From assembly GCA_913050305.1 (NCBI GenBank), contig CAJXAS010000002.1, positions 1 through 48,933 of the forward strand: a DNA stretch of 48,933 bases. Direction: 5' to 3'. The stretch is from an uncultured Polaribacter sp. (lineage in GTDB: Bacteria > Bacteroidota > Bacteroidia > Flavobacteriales > Flavobacteriaceae). Of the stretch, positions 16,305-25,100 are shown piece after piece (positions within the stretch are counted from its first letter, which is position 1; every line of letters begins with the position of its first letter). The notes under the pieces are model-generated. The model was not told the DNA's origin, searched no databases, and saw nothing but the letters and a program-made list of their open reading frames with translations. A program made the position numbers and the translations under genes.

Positions 16305-19202
16305 ATGATTTCAAATACTGTTTTAGAACAACTTCACAAATCGCTTTCTGGTGATGTGCTTTTTGATAGCTTGCATAAAACCTTATATGCTACAGATGCT
16401 TCTGTTTACAGAAAGATGCCTTTAGCAGTTGCATATCCTAAAAACGAAAAAGATCTTAAAACTTTAATTGCCTTTGCAAATAAAAATAAAATTACCCTAA
16501 TACCAAGAACCGCTGGTACTTCATTAGCTGGCCAATGTGTTGGAGACGGAATTATAGTAGATGTATCTAAACATTTCACAAAAATTATTTCTTTTGATGA
16601 AACTGCAAAATCTATAAAATTAGAGCCAGGAATTGTAAGGGATTCTTTAAATGTATATTTAAAACCGTTTGGTTTATTTTTTGGTCCAAATACGTCTACT
16701 TCGAACCGCTGTATGATGGGCGGAATGGTAGGTAATAATTCTTCGGGAAGTACTTCTATAAAATATGGAGTTACACGCGATAAGGTATTAGAAATTGAAG
16801 CGATTTTAAGTGACGGAACTCCGGTTACTTTTAAAGAAATAACTTCTCAAGAATTTTGTGTTAAAACAAAAGAGGATACTTTAGAGGGAAATATTTACCG
16901 GGCTATTTTTGAGGAACTTTCTGTAGAAAAAAATCAGCTAGAAATTAAAGAACAATTTCCGAAAGAAGCAATACATAGAAGGAATACGGGCTATGCTGTT
17001 GATGAGTTTTTAACGTCAGACATGTTTGGTGGGTCAGAGCCAACTATAAACGTTGCAAAATTCTTATCGGGTAGTGAGGGAACTTTAGCTTTTTCTACAG
17101 CAATTACATTAGAATTAGATTTTTTACCACCATCAGAGAGTATTATGGTGTGTACCCATTTTACAAGTATAAATGAAAGTTTACTTGCTACGGTTATAGC
17201 AATGAAACACGATTTATACAATTGCGAGTTAATGGATAAGACAATTTTAGATTGCACGAAAAACAATCGTGACCTTGCAAAAAATAGATTCTTCTTGCAA
17301 GGAGACCCAGAAGCGGTTTTAATGTTAGAGGTTTCAGCGAATACTATTGAAGACGCAGAAATCTTAGCAGACAACTTAATTGCAGATTTAGAAAAAAACA
17401 ACTTTGGCTACCATCACCCAAAAGTATTTGGTCAAGATATTGCGAAAGTTCATTATTTAAGAAAAGCAGGTTTAGGTGCTTTGGGAAATATGATTGGTGA
17501 TAAAAAAGCCGTAGCTTGTATAGAAGATACAGCGGTAGCTTTAGTAGATTTGCCAAATTATATTGAAGAGTTTACTCGGATTATGGATAAGTATCAGCAA
17601 AACGCAGTGTATTATGCACATGCTGGCGCGGGTGAATTACATTTACGTCCTATCTTAAATTTAAAGAAAAAAGAAGATGTTGTATTATTCAGAAAAATTA
17701 CAACAGAAACTGCTGCATTAGTAAAAAAATATAAAGGTTCTTTTTCTGGCGAACACGGAGATGGAATTGTTCGCGCAGAATTTATTCCGTTGATGATTGG
17801 TGATCAAAATTACCAATTATTAAGACGCATTAAAAAAGCATTTGACCCAAACAATGTTTTTAATAAAGGAAAGATTACAGACGCTTTTTCTATGGATGAA
17901 AGCTTGCGTTATGAGGTAGATAGAGTTGAACCAGAAATTAAAACAATTCAAGATTTTTCTGATAGTGAAGGTATTTTAAAACTTGCAGAAAAATGCAACG
18001 GTTCTGGCGATTGCAGAAAACCAGTGGAAGCTGGCGGTACTATGTGTCCAAGTTACCGGGCAACTAAAAATGAAAAAGACACTACACGGGCAAGAGCAAA
18101 TACATTACGTGAGTTTTTAACAAATTCAGAGGAGGCAAATAAATTTAATCACAAAGAATTAAAAGATGTTTTCGATTTGTGTTTAAGCTGCAAAGCCTGT
18201 GCATCAGAATGCCCGAGTAATGTAGATATTGCAACCATGAAGGCAGAGTTTTTATATCAATACCAAGAAACAAACGGCTATTCTTTTAGAAGTAAATTAT
18301 TTGCTAACAACGTTAAGTATAACAAATTAGGTAGTATTGCCCCCGCTTTAACAAACGCAATTTTAAGCACACCGTTTGCAAAGGCTGCGATGGGTGTTGC
18401 ACAACAAAGACGTGTTCCTAAATTAGCTCCAAAAACATTAAAAAAATGGTATAGTAAGCAACCAAAATCTAGTCATAAAAAAGTTGTTTATTTATTTTGT
18501 GATGAATTCACCAACTTTTATGATGTAGAAATTGGTAAGGATGCTTTTATACTTTTTGAAAAACTAGGTTATAATCTACAAATTATAAATCATGAAGAAT
18601 CTGGAAGAAGTTTTATTTCTAAAGGTTTCTTAAAAGAAGCTAAAGTAGTTTGTAATTTAAACGTTTCTATTTTTAAGGATATTATTACTGCAGATACACC
18701 CTTAATTGGGGTAGAACCTTCTGCTATTTTAACATTTAGAGATGAGTATATTCGTTTAGCCGACGATAAAAATTCTGCTAAAAAGATTGCTAAAAATGTA
18801 TTTACTTTTGAAGAGTTTCTTGCAAAAGAAGTAGCAAATGGAAATTTAGATACCTCTGTTTTTACAAAAGAACAAAAAACATTGAAAATTCACGGGCATT
18901 GCCATCAAAAGGCATTGTCTGGAACACATGCCAGTTTTCAAATCTTAAACATCCCTAAAAATTATTCTGTAACTATAATTAATTCAGGTTGTTGTGGTAT
19001 GGCCGGTTCTTTTGGTTATGAAAAAGAACACTATGATATTTCAATGCAAGTTGGTGAAGACACCTTGTTTCCAAAGCTAAGAAACACACCCAAAGAAACT
19101 GAAATTGTTGCTGCAGGAACCAGTTGTAGACATCAAATTTTTGATGGTACCCAACGAATTGCGAAACATCCAATAACCATATTAAAGGAGGCTCTTAAAT
19201 AG
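16305..19202 (+). CDS. FAD-linked oxidase fused to Fe-S (GlpC/CCG) domain, D-2-hydroxyacid dehydrogenase type
   Basis: A 965-residue fusion resembling YdiJ, a D-2-hydroxyglutarate/D-lactate type dehydrogenase. The N-terminal FAD_binding_4 domain shows IPRTAGTSLAGQCVGDG (about 66-82) and GGMVGNNSSGSTS; the FAD_oxidase_C region ends in FSGEHGDGIVRAEF. The ferredoxin-like part has CNGSGDCRK (C564, C570), MCPSYRAT (C581) and CLSCKACASECP (C626, C629, C632, C636). The C-terminal part has two CCG-type motifs, HGHCHQKAL and NSGCCGMAGSFGYE, as in heterodisulfide-reductase subunits. Electrons should pass from the hydroxyacid via FAD and Fe-S to an acceptor, perhaps quinone. It has no signal peptide. 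An aldo/keto reductase gene starts 5 nt later. Confidence 0.93.
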   Translation: MISNTVLEQLHKSLSGDVLFDSLHKTLYATDASVYRKMPLAVAYPKNEKDLKTLIAFANKNKITLIPRTAGTSLAGQCVGDGIIVDVSKHFTKIISFDETAKSIKLEPGIVRDSLNVYLKPFGLFFGPNTSTSNRCMMGGMVGNNSSGSTSIKYGVTRDKVLEIEAILSDGTPVTFKEITSQEFCVKTKEDTLEGNIYRAIFEELSVEKNQLEIKEQFPKEAIHRRNTGYAVDEFLTSDMFGGSEPTINVAKFLSGSEGTLAFSTAITLELDFLPPSESIMVCTHFTSINESLLATVIAMKHDLYNCELMDKTILDCTKNNRDLAKNRFFLQGDPEAVLMLEVSANTIEDAEILADNLIADLEKNNFGYHHPKVFGQDIAKVHYLRKAGLGALGNMIGDKKAVACIEDTAVALVDLPNYIEEFTRIMDKYQQNAVYYAHAGAGELHLRPILNLKKKEDVVLFRKITTETAALVKKYKGSFSGEHGDGIVRAEFIPLMIGDQNYQLLRRIKKAFDPNNVFNKGKITDAFSMDESLRYEVDRVEPEIKTIQDFSDSEGILKLAEKCNGSGDCRKPVEAGGTMCPSYRATKNEKDTTRARANTLREFLTNSEEANKFNHKELKDVFDLCLSCKACASECPSNVDIATMKAEFLYQYQETNGYSFRSKLFANNVKYNKLGSIAPALTNAILSTPFAKAAMGVAQQRRVPKLAPKTLKKWYSKQPKSSHKKVVYLFCDEFTNFYDVEIGKDAFILFEKLGYNLQIINHEESGRSFISKGFLKEAKVVCNLNVSIFKDIITADTPLIGVEPSAILTFRDEYIRLADDKNSAKKIAKNVFTFEEFLAKEVANGNLDTSVFTKEQKTLKIHGHCHQKALSGTHASFQILNIPKNYSVTIINSGCCGMAGSFGYEKEHYDISMQVGEDTLFPKLRNTPKETEIVAAGTSCRHQIFDGTQRIAKHPITILKEALK

Positions 19203-19207
19203 TTTAA

Positions 19208-20212
19208 ATGAGCAAGAAAAGTACATATATAGCTGATGAAAAACGCTATGAAAAAATGAACTACAGGAGAACAGGAAACAGTGGTCTGTTACTTCCTGAG
19301 ATTTCTTTAGGACTATGGCATAACTTTGGCGATCACGATAATTTTAAAAATGCTAGAAATCTATTAAAATGCGCTTTTGATAATGGAATTACTCATTTTG
19401 ATTTGGCAAATAATTATGGTCCTGCACCAGGCTCTGCCGAAAGAAACTTTGGGAAAATATTAAAAAAGGATTTTAATGCATATAGAGATGAACTTATAAT
19501 TTCAACAAAAGCAGGTTACGGAATGTGGCCAGGACCTTATGGAGATTTAGGATCAAAGAAATTTTTAGTTGCTAGCTTAGACCAAAGTTTGCAAAGAATG
19601 GGCTTGGACTATGTTGATATTTTTTATCATCACAGACCTGATTCAGAAACGCCTTTAGAAGAAACTATGGGGACTTTAGATTTAATGGTTAAACAAGGAA
19701 AAGCCTTGTATGTTGGTCTTTCAAATTACAGACCTAAAGAAGCTGCAAAAGCTTTTAAAATATTAAAAGATTTAGGAACTCCTTGTTTAATTCATCAACC
19801 AAACTATAATTTATTTGATAGGTGGATTGAAGACGGATTATTAGATTTATTAAGAAATTCTGGAGTAGGCGCAATTTGTTTTTCACCCTTAGCACAAGGA
19901 ATGCTAACAAATAAATACATTACTGGTTTACCCAAAGATTCAAGAGCTATAAAAGATAGTCCGTTTTTAAATGCAAATCAAGTAATAGAGAAGTTACCAG
20001 AAATTAAAGCATTGCACAAAATTGCTGAAAATAGAAATCAAAGTTTAGCACAAATGGCAATTTCTTGGATATTGAAAGAGGATGGTATTACTTCTGTTCT
20101 AATTGGAGCAAGTAAAACTGACCAAATTATAGATAGTGTAAAAGCAATTGAAAATACTGTCTTTACAAAGCACGAAATTATAGCAATAGATACTATTTTA
20201 AAAGAGTCCTAA
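19208..20212 (+). CDS. Aldo/keto reductase, YghZ/GpR type
   Basis: A 334-residue NADPH-dependent reductase of the AKR14-like group (E. coli YghZ, L-glyceraldehyde-3-phosphate reductase). The TIM-barrel catalytic tetrad can be read: Asp and Tyr in THFDLANNYG, Lys in IISTKAGYG, His in DIFYHHRPD. The cofactor-binding end FSPLAQGMLTNKY and SVLIGASKTDQI is conserved. It starts 5 nt after the FAD/Fe-S dehydrogenase, so the two are co-transcribed; both act on small oxo/hydroxy compounds. Its stop codon overlaps the stop codon of the convergent acyltransferase gene. Confidence 0.94.
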   Translation: MSKKSTYIADEKRYEKMNYRRTGNSGLLLPEISLGLWHNFGDHDNFKNARNLLKCAFDNGITHFDLANNYGPAPGSAERNFGKILKKDFNAYRDELIISTKAGYGMWPGPYGDLGSKKFLVASLDQSLQRMGLDYVDIFYHHRPDSETPLEETMGTLDLMVKQGKALYVGLSNYRPKEAAKAFKILKDLGTPCLIHQPNYNLFDRWIEDGLLDLLRNSGVGAICFSPLAQGMLTNKYITGLPKDSRAIKDSPFLNANQVIEKLPEIKALHKIAENRNQSLAQMAISWILKEDGITSVLIGASKTDQIIDSVKAIENTVFTKHEIIAIDTILKES

Positions 20213-21027
20213 GAACTCCAAAATTCTCGTTTTTTATTTAATTCTTCTTCCTGAAGCATATAATCTTTAGCATCTTTTGGAGATAATACTTTTAGAAAGG
20301 AAGGATGTTGTTCGATTGCAAATTCAATTTTTGTAACAATATCTGCAATATCTTCATTTTCATAATCTATATCTAATGGTTCTTTAATTACCATAGACTG
20401 CAGCACGTTTCTTTTTTTAATACTTAACCCTTTTTTATCAAAAGAACGTCTAAATCCGTCTATAACTATAGGAACTACAACAGGCTTACAGGTCTTTATA
20501 ATATGGGCTGTTCCTCTTCTAATAGGTTTAAAAGGTGTAGTTGTGCCTTGTGGGAAAGTAATTACCCAACCATCTTTAATAGCTTTTCCAATATTAGAAA
20601 TATCAGAATTTTTTACTTGTCGCTTTACATCCTTTCCATCACTTCGCCACGTTCTATCTATAGAAACGGAACCGGCATATGCAAATAATTTAGGCAACAA
20701 ACCAGACTTCATGGTTTCTCCTGCCGCAACAAAATAAATATTTAATTTTGGGTGCCAAATGTATCCAACATTTTTAATACTATCATCTCTGCCCTTTAAG
20801 GATGCATTAAACACGTGAAACATAGCTGCCACATCGGCAAAATAAGTTTGATGATTTGAAATAAATAAGACATTACTATCTGGTAAATTTCTTAAAATAT
20901 CAGATCCCTCTATTTGTAAACTATTAAATTTACGATAGCGACTATGCGATATCAAACCGAAAATTCTAATCATCAATTTTTTTAGAAATAAAATATGACC
21001 AAAAGGATTTCTTTTTATGAATGGCAT
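20209..21027 (-). CDS. PlsC-like 1-acyl-glycerol-3-phosphate acyltransferase, divergent motifs
   Basis: A 272-residue acyltransferase of the LPLAT family. Motif I is ISNHQTYFADV with H59 and D65, one residue longer than the usual H-x4-D. Motif III, normally FPEGTRS, is FPQGTTTPF (158-166), with the conserved Glu and Arg replaced. The RRGTAHI and VVPIVIDGFRR segments fit motifs near the acyl-CoA/ACP site. The N-terminal hydrophobic segment is weak, so it is likely a peripheral membrane protein. Fold is clear, but the changed motifs mean the substrate may not be lysophosphatidic acid; an aminolipid or N-acyl amino acid pathway is possible. Confidence 0.85.
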   Translation of the reverse strand: MPFIKRNPFGHILFLKKLMIRIFGLISHSRYRKFNSLQIEGSDILRNLPDSNVLFISNHQTYFADVAAMFHVFNASLKGRDDSIKNVGYIWHPKLNIYFVAAGETMKSGLLPKLFAYAGSVSIDRTWRSDGKDVKRQVKNSDISNIGKAIKDGWVITFPQGTTTPFKPIRRGTAHIIKTCKPVVVPIVIDGFRRSFDKKGLSIKKRNVLQSMVIKEPLDIDYENEDIADIVTKIEFAIEQHPSFLKVLSPKDAKDYMLQEEELNKKREFWSS

Positions 21028-21058
21028 TGTTCGTGAGGTTTACGAGGTTGGTTGACTA

Positions 21059-21066
21059 CAAACTTA
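21059..21066 (-). promoter_or_regulatory. -7 box for the acyltransferase gene
   Basis: TAAGTTTG on the minus strand, an exact TAnnTTTG match, 31 nt before the ATG at 21027. No TTG at the -33 distance. Confidence 0.4.
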
Positions 21067-21087
21067 CGAAACAAATCATAAATTTGA

Positions 21088-21714
21088 TCACTTTAAAAGT
21101 TCTTTAATTTCTGAAAGCATCATGGCTGTAGCGCCCCAAACTACGTAACCATTTAATTTAAAGCACGGTACATCTACATTAGCCATATAAGAAGTAGTTA
21201 AATTCACTTTAGATAAAGAACCTTCATTCAATAAATCTTCTAATAAGACTTCAATAGTGTTTTCAACTTCATAATTGATTCTAAATTTTGGTTTTTCTGA
21301 TACAAAGGCTAAAAAAGGAGTTGCTAAAAAATTACTTGGTGGAATATAAACAGGTGTTATTTCTTTAAAAACTGCTGCAGGCTTTATATGCAATCCAACT
21401 TCTTCAGCTGCTTCTCTTAGCGCAGTTGCTTGCATATTTATATCTGATGCATCCACTTTACCCCCTGGAAAACTTATTTGAGCAGAATGGGTTCCTTTGT
21501 AGCTGGCCCTTTCTGTAAGTAAAAAAGTTGTTTCATTATTTTCATTCGGATAAAAAAGCACCAAAACGGCTGCTAGTCTTGGATTACTTGCCTTTATTTT
21601 GTCCGTATTATATTTTAAACGTAATTCGGGTGCTAATTTAAATTGTGCATCTAAACCGCCTACTGTCTTAGTTATATATATTGGTATTTTATTTTTAAAA
21701 TGATTAAATTTCAA
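21088..21714 (-). CDS. Nudix hydrolase, CoA pyrophosphatase (NudL) type
   Basis: A 208-residue Nudix enzyme. The UPF0035-type lead-in LLTERASYKGTHSAQISFPGG (positions 65-85, key residues T67, R69, H76, Q79) marks the CoA/acyl-CoA pyrophosphatase branch. The Nudix box follows as GGKVDASD and ALREAAEEVGL (84-108), with the metal-binding REAAEE at 100-105. These enzymes split CoA to 4'-phosphopantetheine and 3',5'-ADP. The start is TTG at 21714, since no in-frame ATG is near. It ends 60 bp before the PlsC-like gene start and shares its strand. Confidence 0.92.
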   Translation of the reverse strand: MKFNHFKNKIPIYITKTVGGLDAQFKLAPELRLKYNTDKIKASNPRLAAVLVLFYPNENNETTFLLTERASYKGTHSAQISFPGGKVDASDINMQATALREAAEEVGLHIKPAAVFKEITPVYIPPSNFLATPFLAFVSEKPKFRINYEVENTIEVLLEDLLNEGSLSKVNLTTSYMANVDVPCFKLNGYVVWGATAMMLSEIKELLK

Positions 21715-21796
21715 TAGTAAATAGTATTTTTAGCTAAATTATAGAATTCTTTATAAACTCAATATTTTTACAGAGAAATTTTTTTGATTATTACCT

Positions 21797-22060
21797 ATGA
21801 AACATACCTACAAAAAGTTAGCTTTTAGCATTGTATTAGATCTTTTTGGTTTTATCCCAATACCTTTAATAAGTATGCTTTGGGCACCTTTAGCTGGTTA
21901 TATAATGACTAAAATGTACAAAGGAAGAAAAGGTAAAATTGCTGGTATTATCTCTTTTATCGAAGAATTATTACCAATAGACGTTATCCCAACCTTTACT
22001 ATTATGTGGATTTACACCTATATTATAAACCGTAAAAATAAAGATGTTCTTAAAAATTAA
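21797..22060 (+). CDS. Small hypothetical membrane protein, 87 residues
   Basis: I do not recognise the family. There are two hydrophobic stretches, about 8-36 (FSIVLDLFGFIPIPLISMLW) and 60-77, split by a basic loop (MYKGRKGKIAG). A helix-breaking IPIP and a central EELLPIDVIPTF are notable, and the C-terminus is basic. Base composition is like its neighbours. It is a lone plus-strand gene between two minus-strand units and ends 2 bp from the convergent DUF6787 stop codon. Confidence 0.65.
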   Translation: MKHTYKKLAFSIVLDLFGFIPIPLISMLWAPLAGYIMTKMYKGRKGKIAGIISFIEELLPIDVIPTFTIMWIYTYIINRKNKDVLKN

Positions 22061-22062
22061 TA

Positions 22063-22368
22063 CTACTGCTTAAATAAAAATCCCAAACCTATTCTACTTA
22101 AAAACTTTTTTTCAAATGCCCAGAAAAATTTTAATTGTCCAAAAAACCAACCAACAATTGGCAAAGTTATTTGGTATATAGGAAAAATTAATAAAAACCT
22201 TAATGGATAATATATAAATCCAGAAATCTTCTCAGGATCTAGTCCTAAAAATATCGTAACAGGTTTCGCAACCCACGTAGCGAAAGATCCATTGATTGCA
22301 AAAACAATAAAAATAGCTATTACCGCCCAATTGCTTTCAATACCCCAGCGTTGTTTTAGTTTTTCCAT
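22063..22368 (-). CDS. DUF6787 family membrane protein
   Basis: A 101-residue protein with two hydrophobic segments (about 15-38 and 53-78) and a conserved start MEKLKQRWGIES and end FFWAFEKKFLSRIG. It matches the flavobacterial DUF6787 family. It starts 7 nt after lgt and ends the cysS-yidD-lgt operon, so it may assist lipoprotein or membrane biogenesis. Function is unknown. Some databases label relatives as diacylglyceryl transferase, which seems carried over from the neighbour. Confidence 0.75.
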   Translation of the reverse strand: MEKLKQRWGIESNWAVIAIFIVFAINGSFATWVAKPVTIFLGLDPEKISGFIYYPLRFLLIFPIYQITLPIVGWFFGQLKFFWAFEKKFLSRIGLGFLFKQ

Positions 22369-22375
22369 AAAAAAT

Positions 22376-23233
22376 CTAAGCTTCTTTTTTTGATTTTCTT
22401 AACATTAACCAAATTCCGATAAGTACAAAAGGAATACTTAAAACTTGCCCTGTGTTTAAAGGACTAAAAAACCATTCTTCTCCCCTTTTTTGAACTTGTG
22501 GCTCTTTTATAAATTCTATAAAGAAACGCAAAGACCATAAAACAGACATAAATAACCCAAAAAGAAAGCCAACTTGATTTTTTTTATTTGTTTTTGAATA
22601 CAAAAACCACATTACTAAAAACAATGCTAAGTAACTAATAGCTTCGTATAATTGTGTTGGGTGTCTTGCTGATGTTTCTCCTGCAGCCTTAAAAATTACC
22701 CCGAAACTAGAACCTGTTTCTTTTCCATAAATTTCTGAATTAAAAAAGTTACCGAAACGGATAAAAAATCCAGCTAAAGCTACTACTATAGCAAGTCTAT
22801 CTAGAATAAATAACCATGGTTTTTGTAAATGTTTTTTAGCATAAAAATACAAAGCTATTGGTATACCAATGGCGGCACCATGACTTGCAAATCCAGTAAA
22901 ACCAGTAAATTTCCAACCCTTTATAAACCCTAGTATAGTGCTATTTGCACTTTCTTTTATGGGTAGAAATATTTCTAGTAAATGGTTCTGATAATAATCC
23001 CAACTATAAAAGAAAACATCACCTAAACGCATTCCTAAAAGCATAGAAAGAAAAACATACATAAATAAAGGATCTACTTTTTCTACAGGAATATTATCTG
23101 TAATATAGATTTTTTTCATGATGCGTAGACCTAATAAAAAAGCTGTAACAAACATTAAACTGTACCAACGTATTACAAAAAAACCTAAATCAATTCCAAT
23201 CGAAGGATTCCATTCTATTGCTAAAAAACTCAT
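22376..23233 (-). CDS. lgt: Prolipoprotein diacylglyceryl transferase
   Basis: A 285-residue polytopic inner-membrane enzyme that moves diacylglycerol from phosphatidylglycerol to the lipobox Cys of prolipoproteins. The Lgt signature RFGNFFNSE is at 159-167, with the essential Arg and Glu. H118 in ASHGAAIG corresponds to the catalytic His of the E. coli enzyme, and HPTQLYE is the conserved C-terminal motif. About seven membrane segments are visible. It is the third gene of a tight operon (15 nt after yidD). Clients in this window include the S9 peptidase, DUF6452, the 47-residue lipoprotein and the cyclophilin lipoprotein. Confidence 0.96.
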   Translation of the reverse strand: MSFLAIEWNPSIGIDLGFFVIRWYSLMFVTAFLLGLRIMKKIYITDNIPVEKVDPLFMYVFLSMLLGMRLGDVFFYSWDYYQNHLLEIFLPIKESANSTILGFIKGWKFTGFTGFASHGAAIGIPIALYFYAKKHLQKPWLFILDRLAIVVALAGFFIRFGNFFNSEIYGKETGSSFGVIFKAAGETSARHPTQLYEAISYLALFLVMWFLYSKTNKKNQVGFLFGLFMSVLWSLRFFIEFIKEPQVQKRGEEWFFSPLNTGQVLSIPFVLIGIWLMLRKSKKEA

Positions 23234-23248
23234 ATACTATTATTTTTT

Positions 23249-23485
23249 TTAATTTTCTATATTTTCTGGTACTGGATCATAACCACTTCCTCCCCAAGGA
23301 TGACAACTAAATATTCTTTTCAAAGCCAACCAGCCTCCTGAAAATAGACCATATTTTTGCAATGCATCAATGGTGTAACGAGAACATGTTGGGTTGTATC
23401 TGCATGTTGCTGGTGTAAAAGGTGATATTGCTACTTGATAAAACCGAACAAGTAAAATAATTGGATATGAAAGAATTTTTCTCAA
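23249..23485 (-). CDS. yidD: Membrane protein insertion efficiency factor YidD
   Basis: A 78-residue protein with the YidD pattern: an amphipathic N-terminus, then YQVAISPFTPATCRYNPTCS and KRIFSCHPWGGSGYDPVP, with three conserved Cys. It is thought to act with YidC at the inner membrane. In many bacteria it lies beside rnpA and yidC; here it is between cysS (8 nt) and lgt (15 nt). Confidence 0.95.
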   Translation of the reverse strand: MRKILSYPIILLVRFYQVAISPFTPATCRYNPTCSRYTIDALQKYGLFSGGWLALKRIFSCHPWGGSGYDPVPENIEN

Positions 23486-23493
23486 ATTGAATA

Positions 23494-24972
23494 TTAGTTT
23501 ACAGAAAATGTTGTGCCCTCTTTGCCGTCTTTTAATTGTATACCTAAAACAATTAATTCATCTCTGATTTGATCTGATAACGCCCAATCTTTATTTTCTC
23601 TTGCTTCTTTTCTTAACTTTATTAAAAGCTCCACTACTCCATTTATCTTTTCTGAATTAGCTTGATGATTTTCATTTGTTAAGCCTAAAACATCAAAAAC
23701 AAAACTATTTAAAGCTTTTTTAAACGCTAACAGATCAGGTGCAGTTAAACTTGCATTCTGCTCTCTTATATGATTTATAACCTTTACAGCCTCAAATAAA
23801 TTTGCAATTAATATAGGCGTATTAAAATCGTCATTCATTGCATCATAGCAAGAGTTTTCCCATTCTTGTACATTAAAAGTTGATGTTTTATCTGATTCTA
23901 TCTTATCTAAAAGATTAAGAGCTTCCATTAATTTAGTATGCCCTTTTTCTGATGCCTCTAGCGCTTCTCCAGAAAAATCTAAAATACTTCTGTAATTAGC
24001 CTGTAAATTAAAAAAACGAACAACACTTGCAGTAAATGCCTTTGGTAAAATATCATTTTCTCCAGATAAAATCTCATTTGGTAAAATAAAATTTCCAGTA
24101 GATTTTGCCATTTTCTGACTATTTAACAAGAGCATATTCGTGTGCATCCAATAATTGACGGGTGTTTTACCACTACACGTTTTAGATTGTGCAATTTCAC
24201 ATTCATGATGTGGAAATTTTAAATCCATTCCACCACCGTGAATATCAAATTGTTCTCCTAAATATTTTGTACTCATTACAGAACATTCTAAATGCCAACC
24301 AGGAAATCCATCGCTCCATGGTGAAGGCCATCTCATTATATGACGTTCATCTGCTTTTTTCCAAAGTGCAAAATCTTGCGGGTTTTTTTTATCTGATTGT
24401 CCGTCTAAAGTTCTTGTATTGTGAATTAAATCTTCTACTTTTCTGCCAGATAGAATACCGTAATGTTCGTTTTTATTATATTCTAAGACATCAAAATATA
24501 CAGAACCATTTACCTCATAAGCAAAACCTTTTGCTATGATTTCTTTGATCATTTCTATTTGCTCTACAATATGTCCGGTTGCTGTGGGCTCTATACTTGG
24601 TGGTAAAAAATTATAATTTTTAAGCACATTATGAAAATCTACAGTATATCGCTGCACTACTTCCATTGGTTCTATCTTCTCAATACGTGCTTTTTTAGCA
24701 ATTCTATCTTCACCCTCGTCTGCATCATTTTCTAAATGGCCAGCATCTGTAATATTACGCACGTACCGCACTTTATACCCCAAATGTAATAAGTATCTAT
24801 ATACTATATCAAAGAACATAAAAGTTCTTACGTTCCCTAAATGTGCGTTGCTATATACCGTAGGGCCACAGACATACATGCCTACGTAACCTTCTGTTAT
24901 GGGTTTAAAGTTCTCTTTCTTTTTAGACAGAGAATTGTATACTTTTATTTGATTTTCTTTGTAGCGTTCCAT
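23494..24972 (-). CDS. cysS: Cysteinyl-tRNA synthetase
   Basis: A 492-residue class I aminoacyl-tRNA synthetase that charges tRNA-Cys. The N-terminal MYVCGPTVYSNAHLGNVRT carries the zinc Cys and the HIGH-like motif (HLGN). Zinc ligands recur in GWHLECSVMS and HHECEIAQS. The KMSKS loop is KMAKSTG. The anticodon-binding helical region fills the last 150 residues. It is first in an operon with yidD, lgt and DUF6787. The normal length suggests full function. Confidence 0.97.
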   Translation of the reverse strand: MERYKENQIKVYNSLSKKKENFKPITEGYVGMYVCGPTVYSNAHLGNVRTFMFFDIVYRYLLHLGYKVRYVRNITDAGHLENDADEGEDRIAKKARIEKIEPMEVVQRYTVDFHNVLKNYNFLPPSIEPTATGHIVEQIEMIKEIIAKGFAYEVNGSVYFDVLEYNKNEHYGILSGRKVEDLIHNTRTLDGQSDKKNPQDFALWKKADERHIMRWPSPWSDGFPGWHLECSVMSTKYLGEQFDIHGGGMDLKFPHHECEIAQSKTCSGKTPVNYWMHTNMLLLNSQKMAKSTGNFILPNEILSGENDILPKAFTASVVRFFNLQANYRSILDFSGEALEASEKGHTKLMEALNLLDKIESDKTSTFNVQEWENSCYDAMNDDFNTPILIANLFEAVKVINHIREQNASLTAPDLLAFKKALNSFVFDVLGLTNENHQANSEKINGVVELLIKLRKEARENKDWALSDQIRDELIVLGIQLKDGKEGTTFSVN

Positions 24973-25047
24973 TAAAAAAGTGACTATTTACAGGGTATAA
25001 AGATAGTTACTTTATTAAGAATAGAGAAACGGAATTAATGAGAAGTT

Positions 25048-25079
25048 TTGTAAATTTACTTTTTAATTAATTATCTTTA
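25048..25079 (+). promoter_or_regulatory. Promoter of meaB
   Basis: TTG (25048-25050), a 21-nt spacer and TATCTTTA (25072-25079), one base off the -7 consensus. It lies 21 nt before the ATG at 25101. Confidence 0.5.
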
Positions 25080-25100
25080 AATTTACATAATTCCTTTCAA

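Noticed and set aside
16991..17401. 136-codon minus-strand open frame inside the FAD/Fe-S gene
   Set aside because: It is antisense to a conserved FAD-oxidase domain and has no recognisable features.
24189..24539. 116-codon plus-strand open frame inside cysS
   Set aside because: It is antisense to strongly conserved cysS motifs and shows no domain or signal; a shadow of the real gene.
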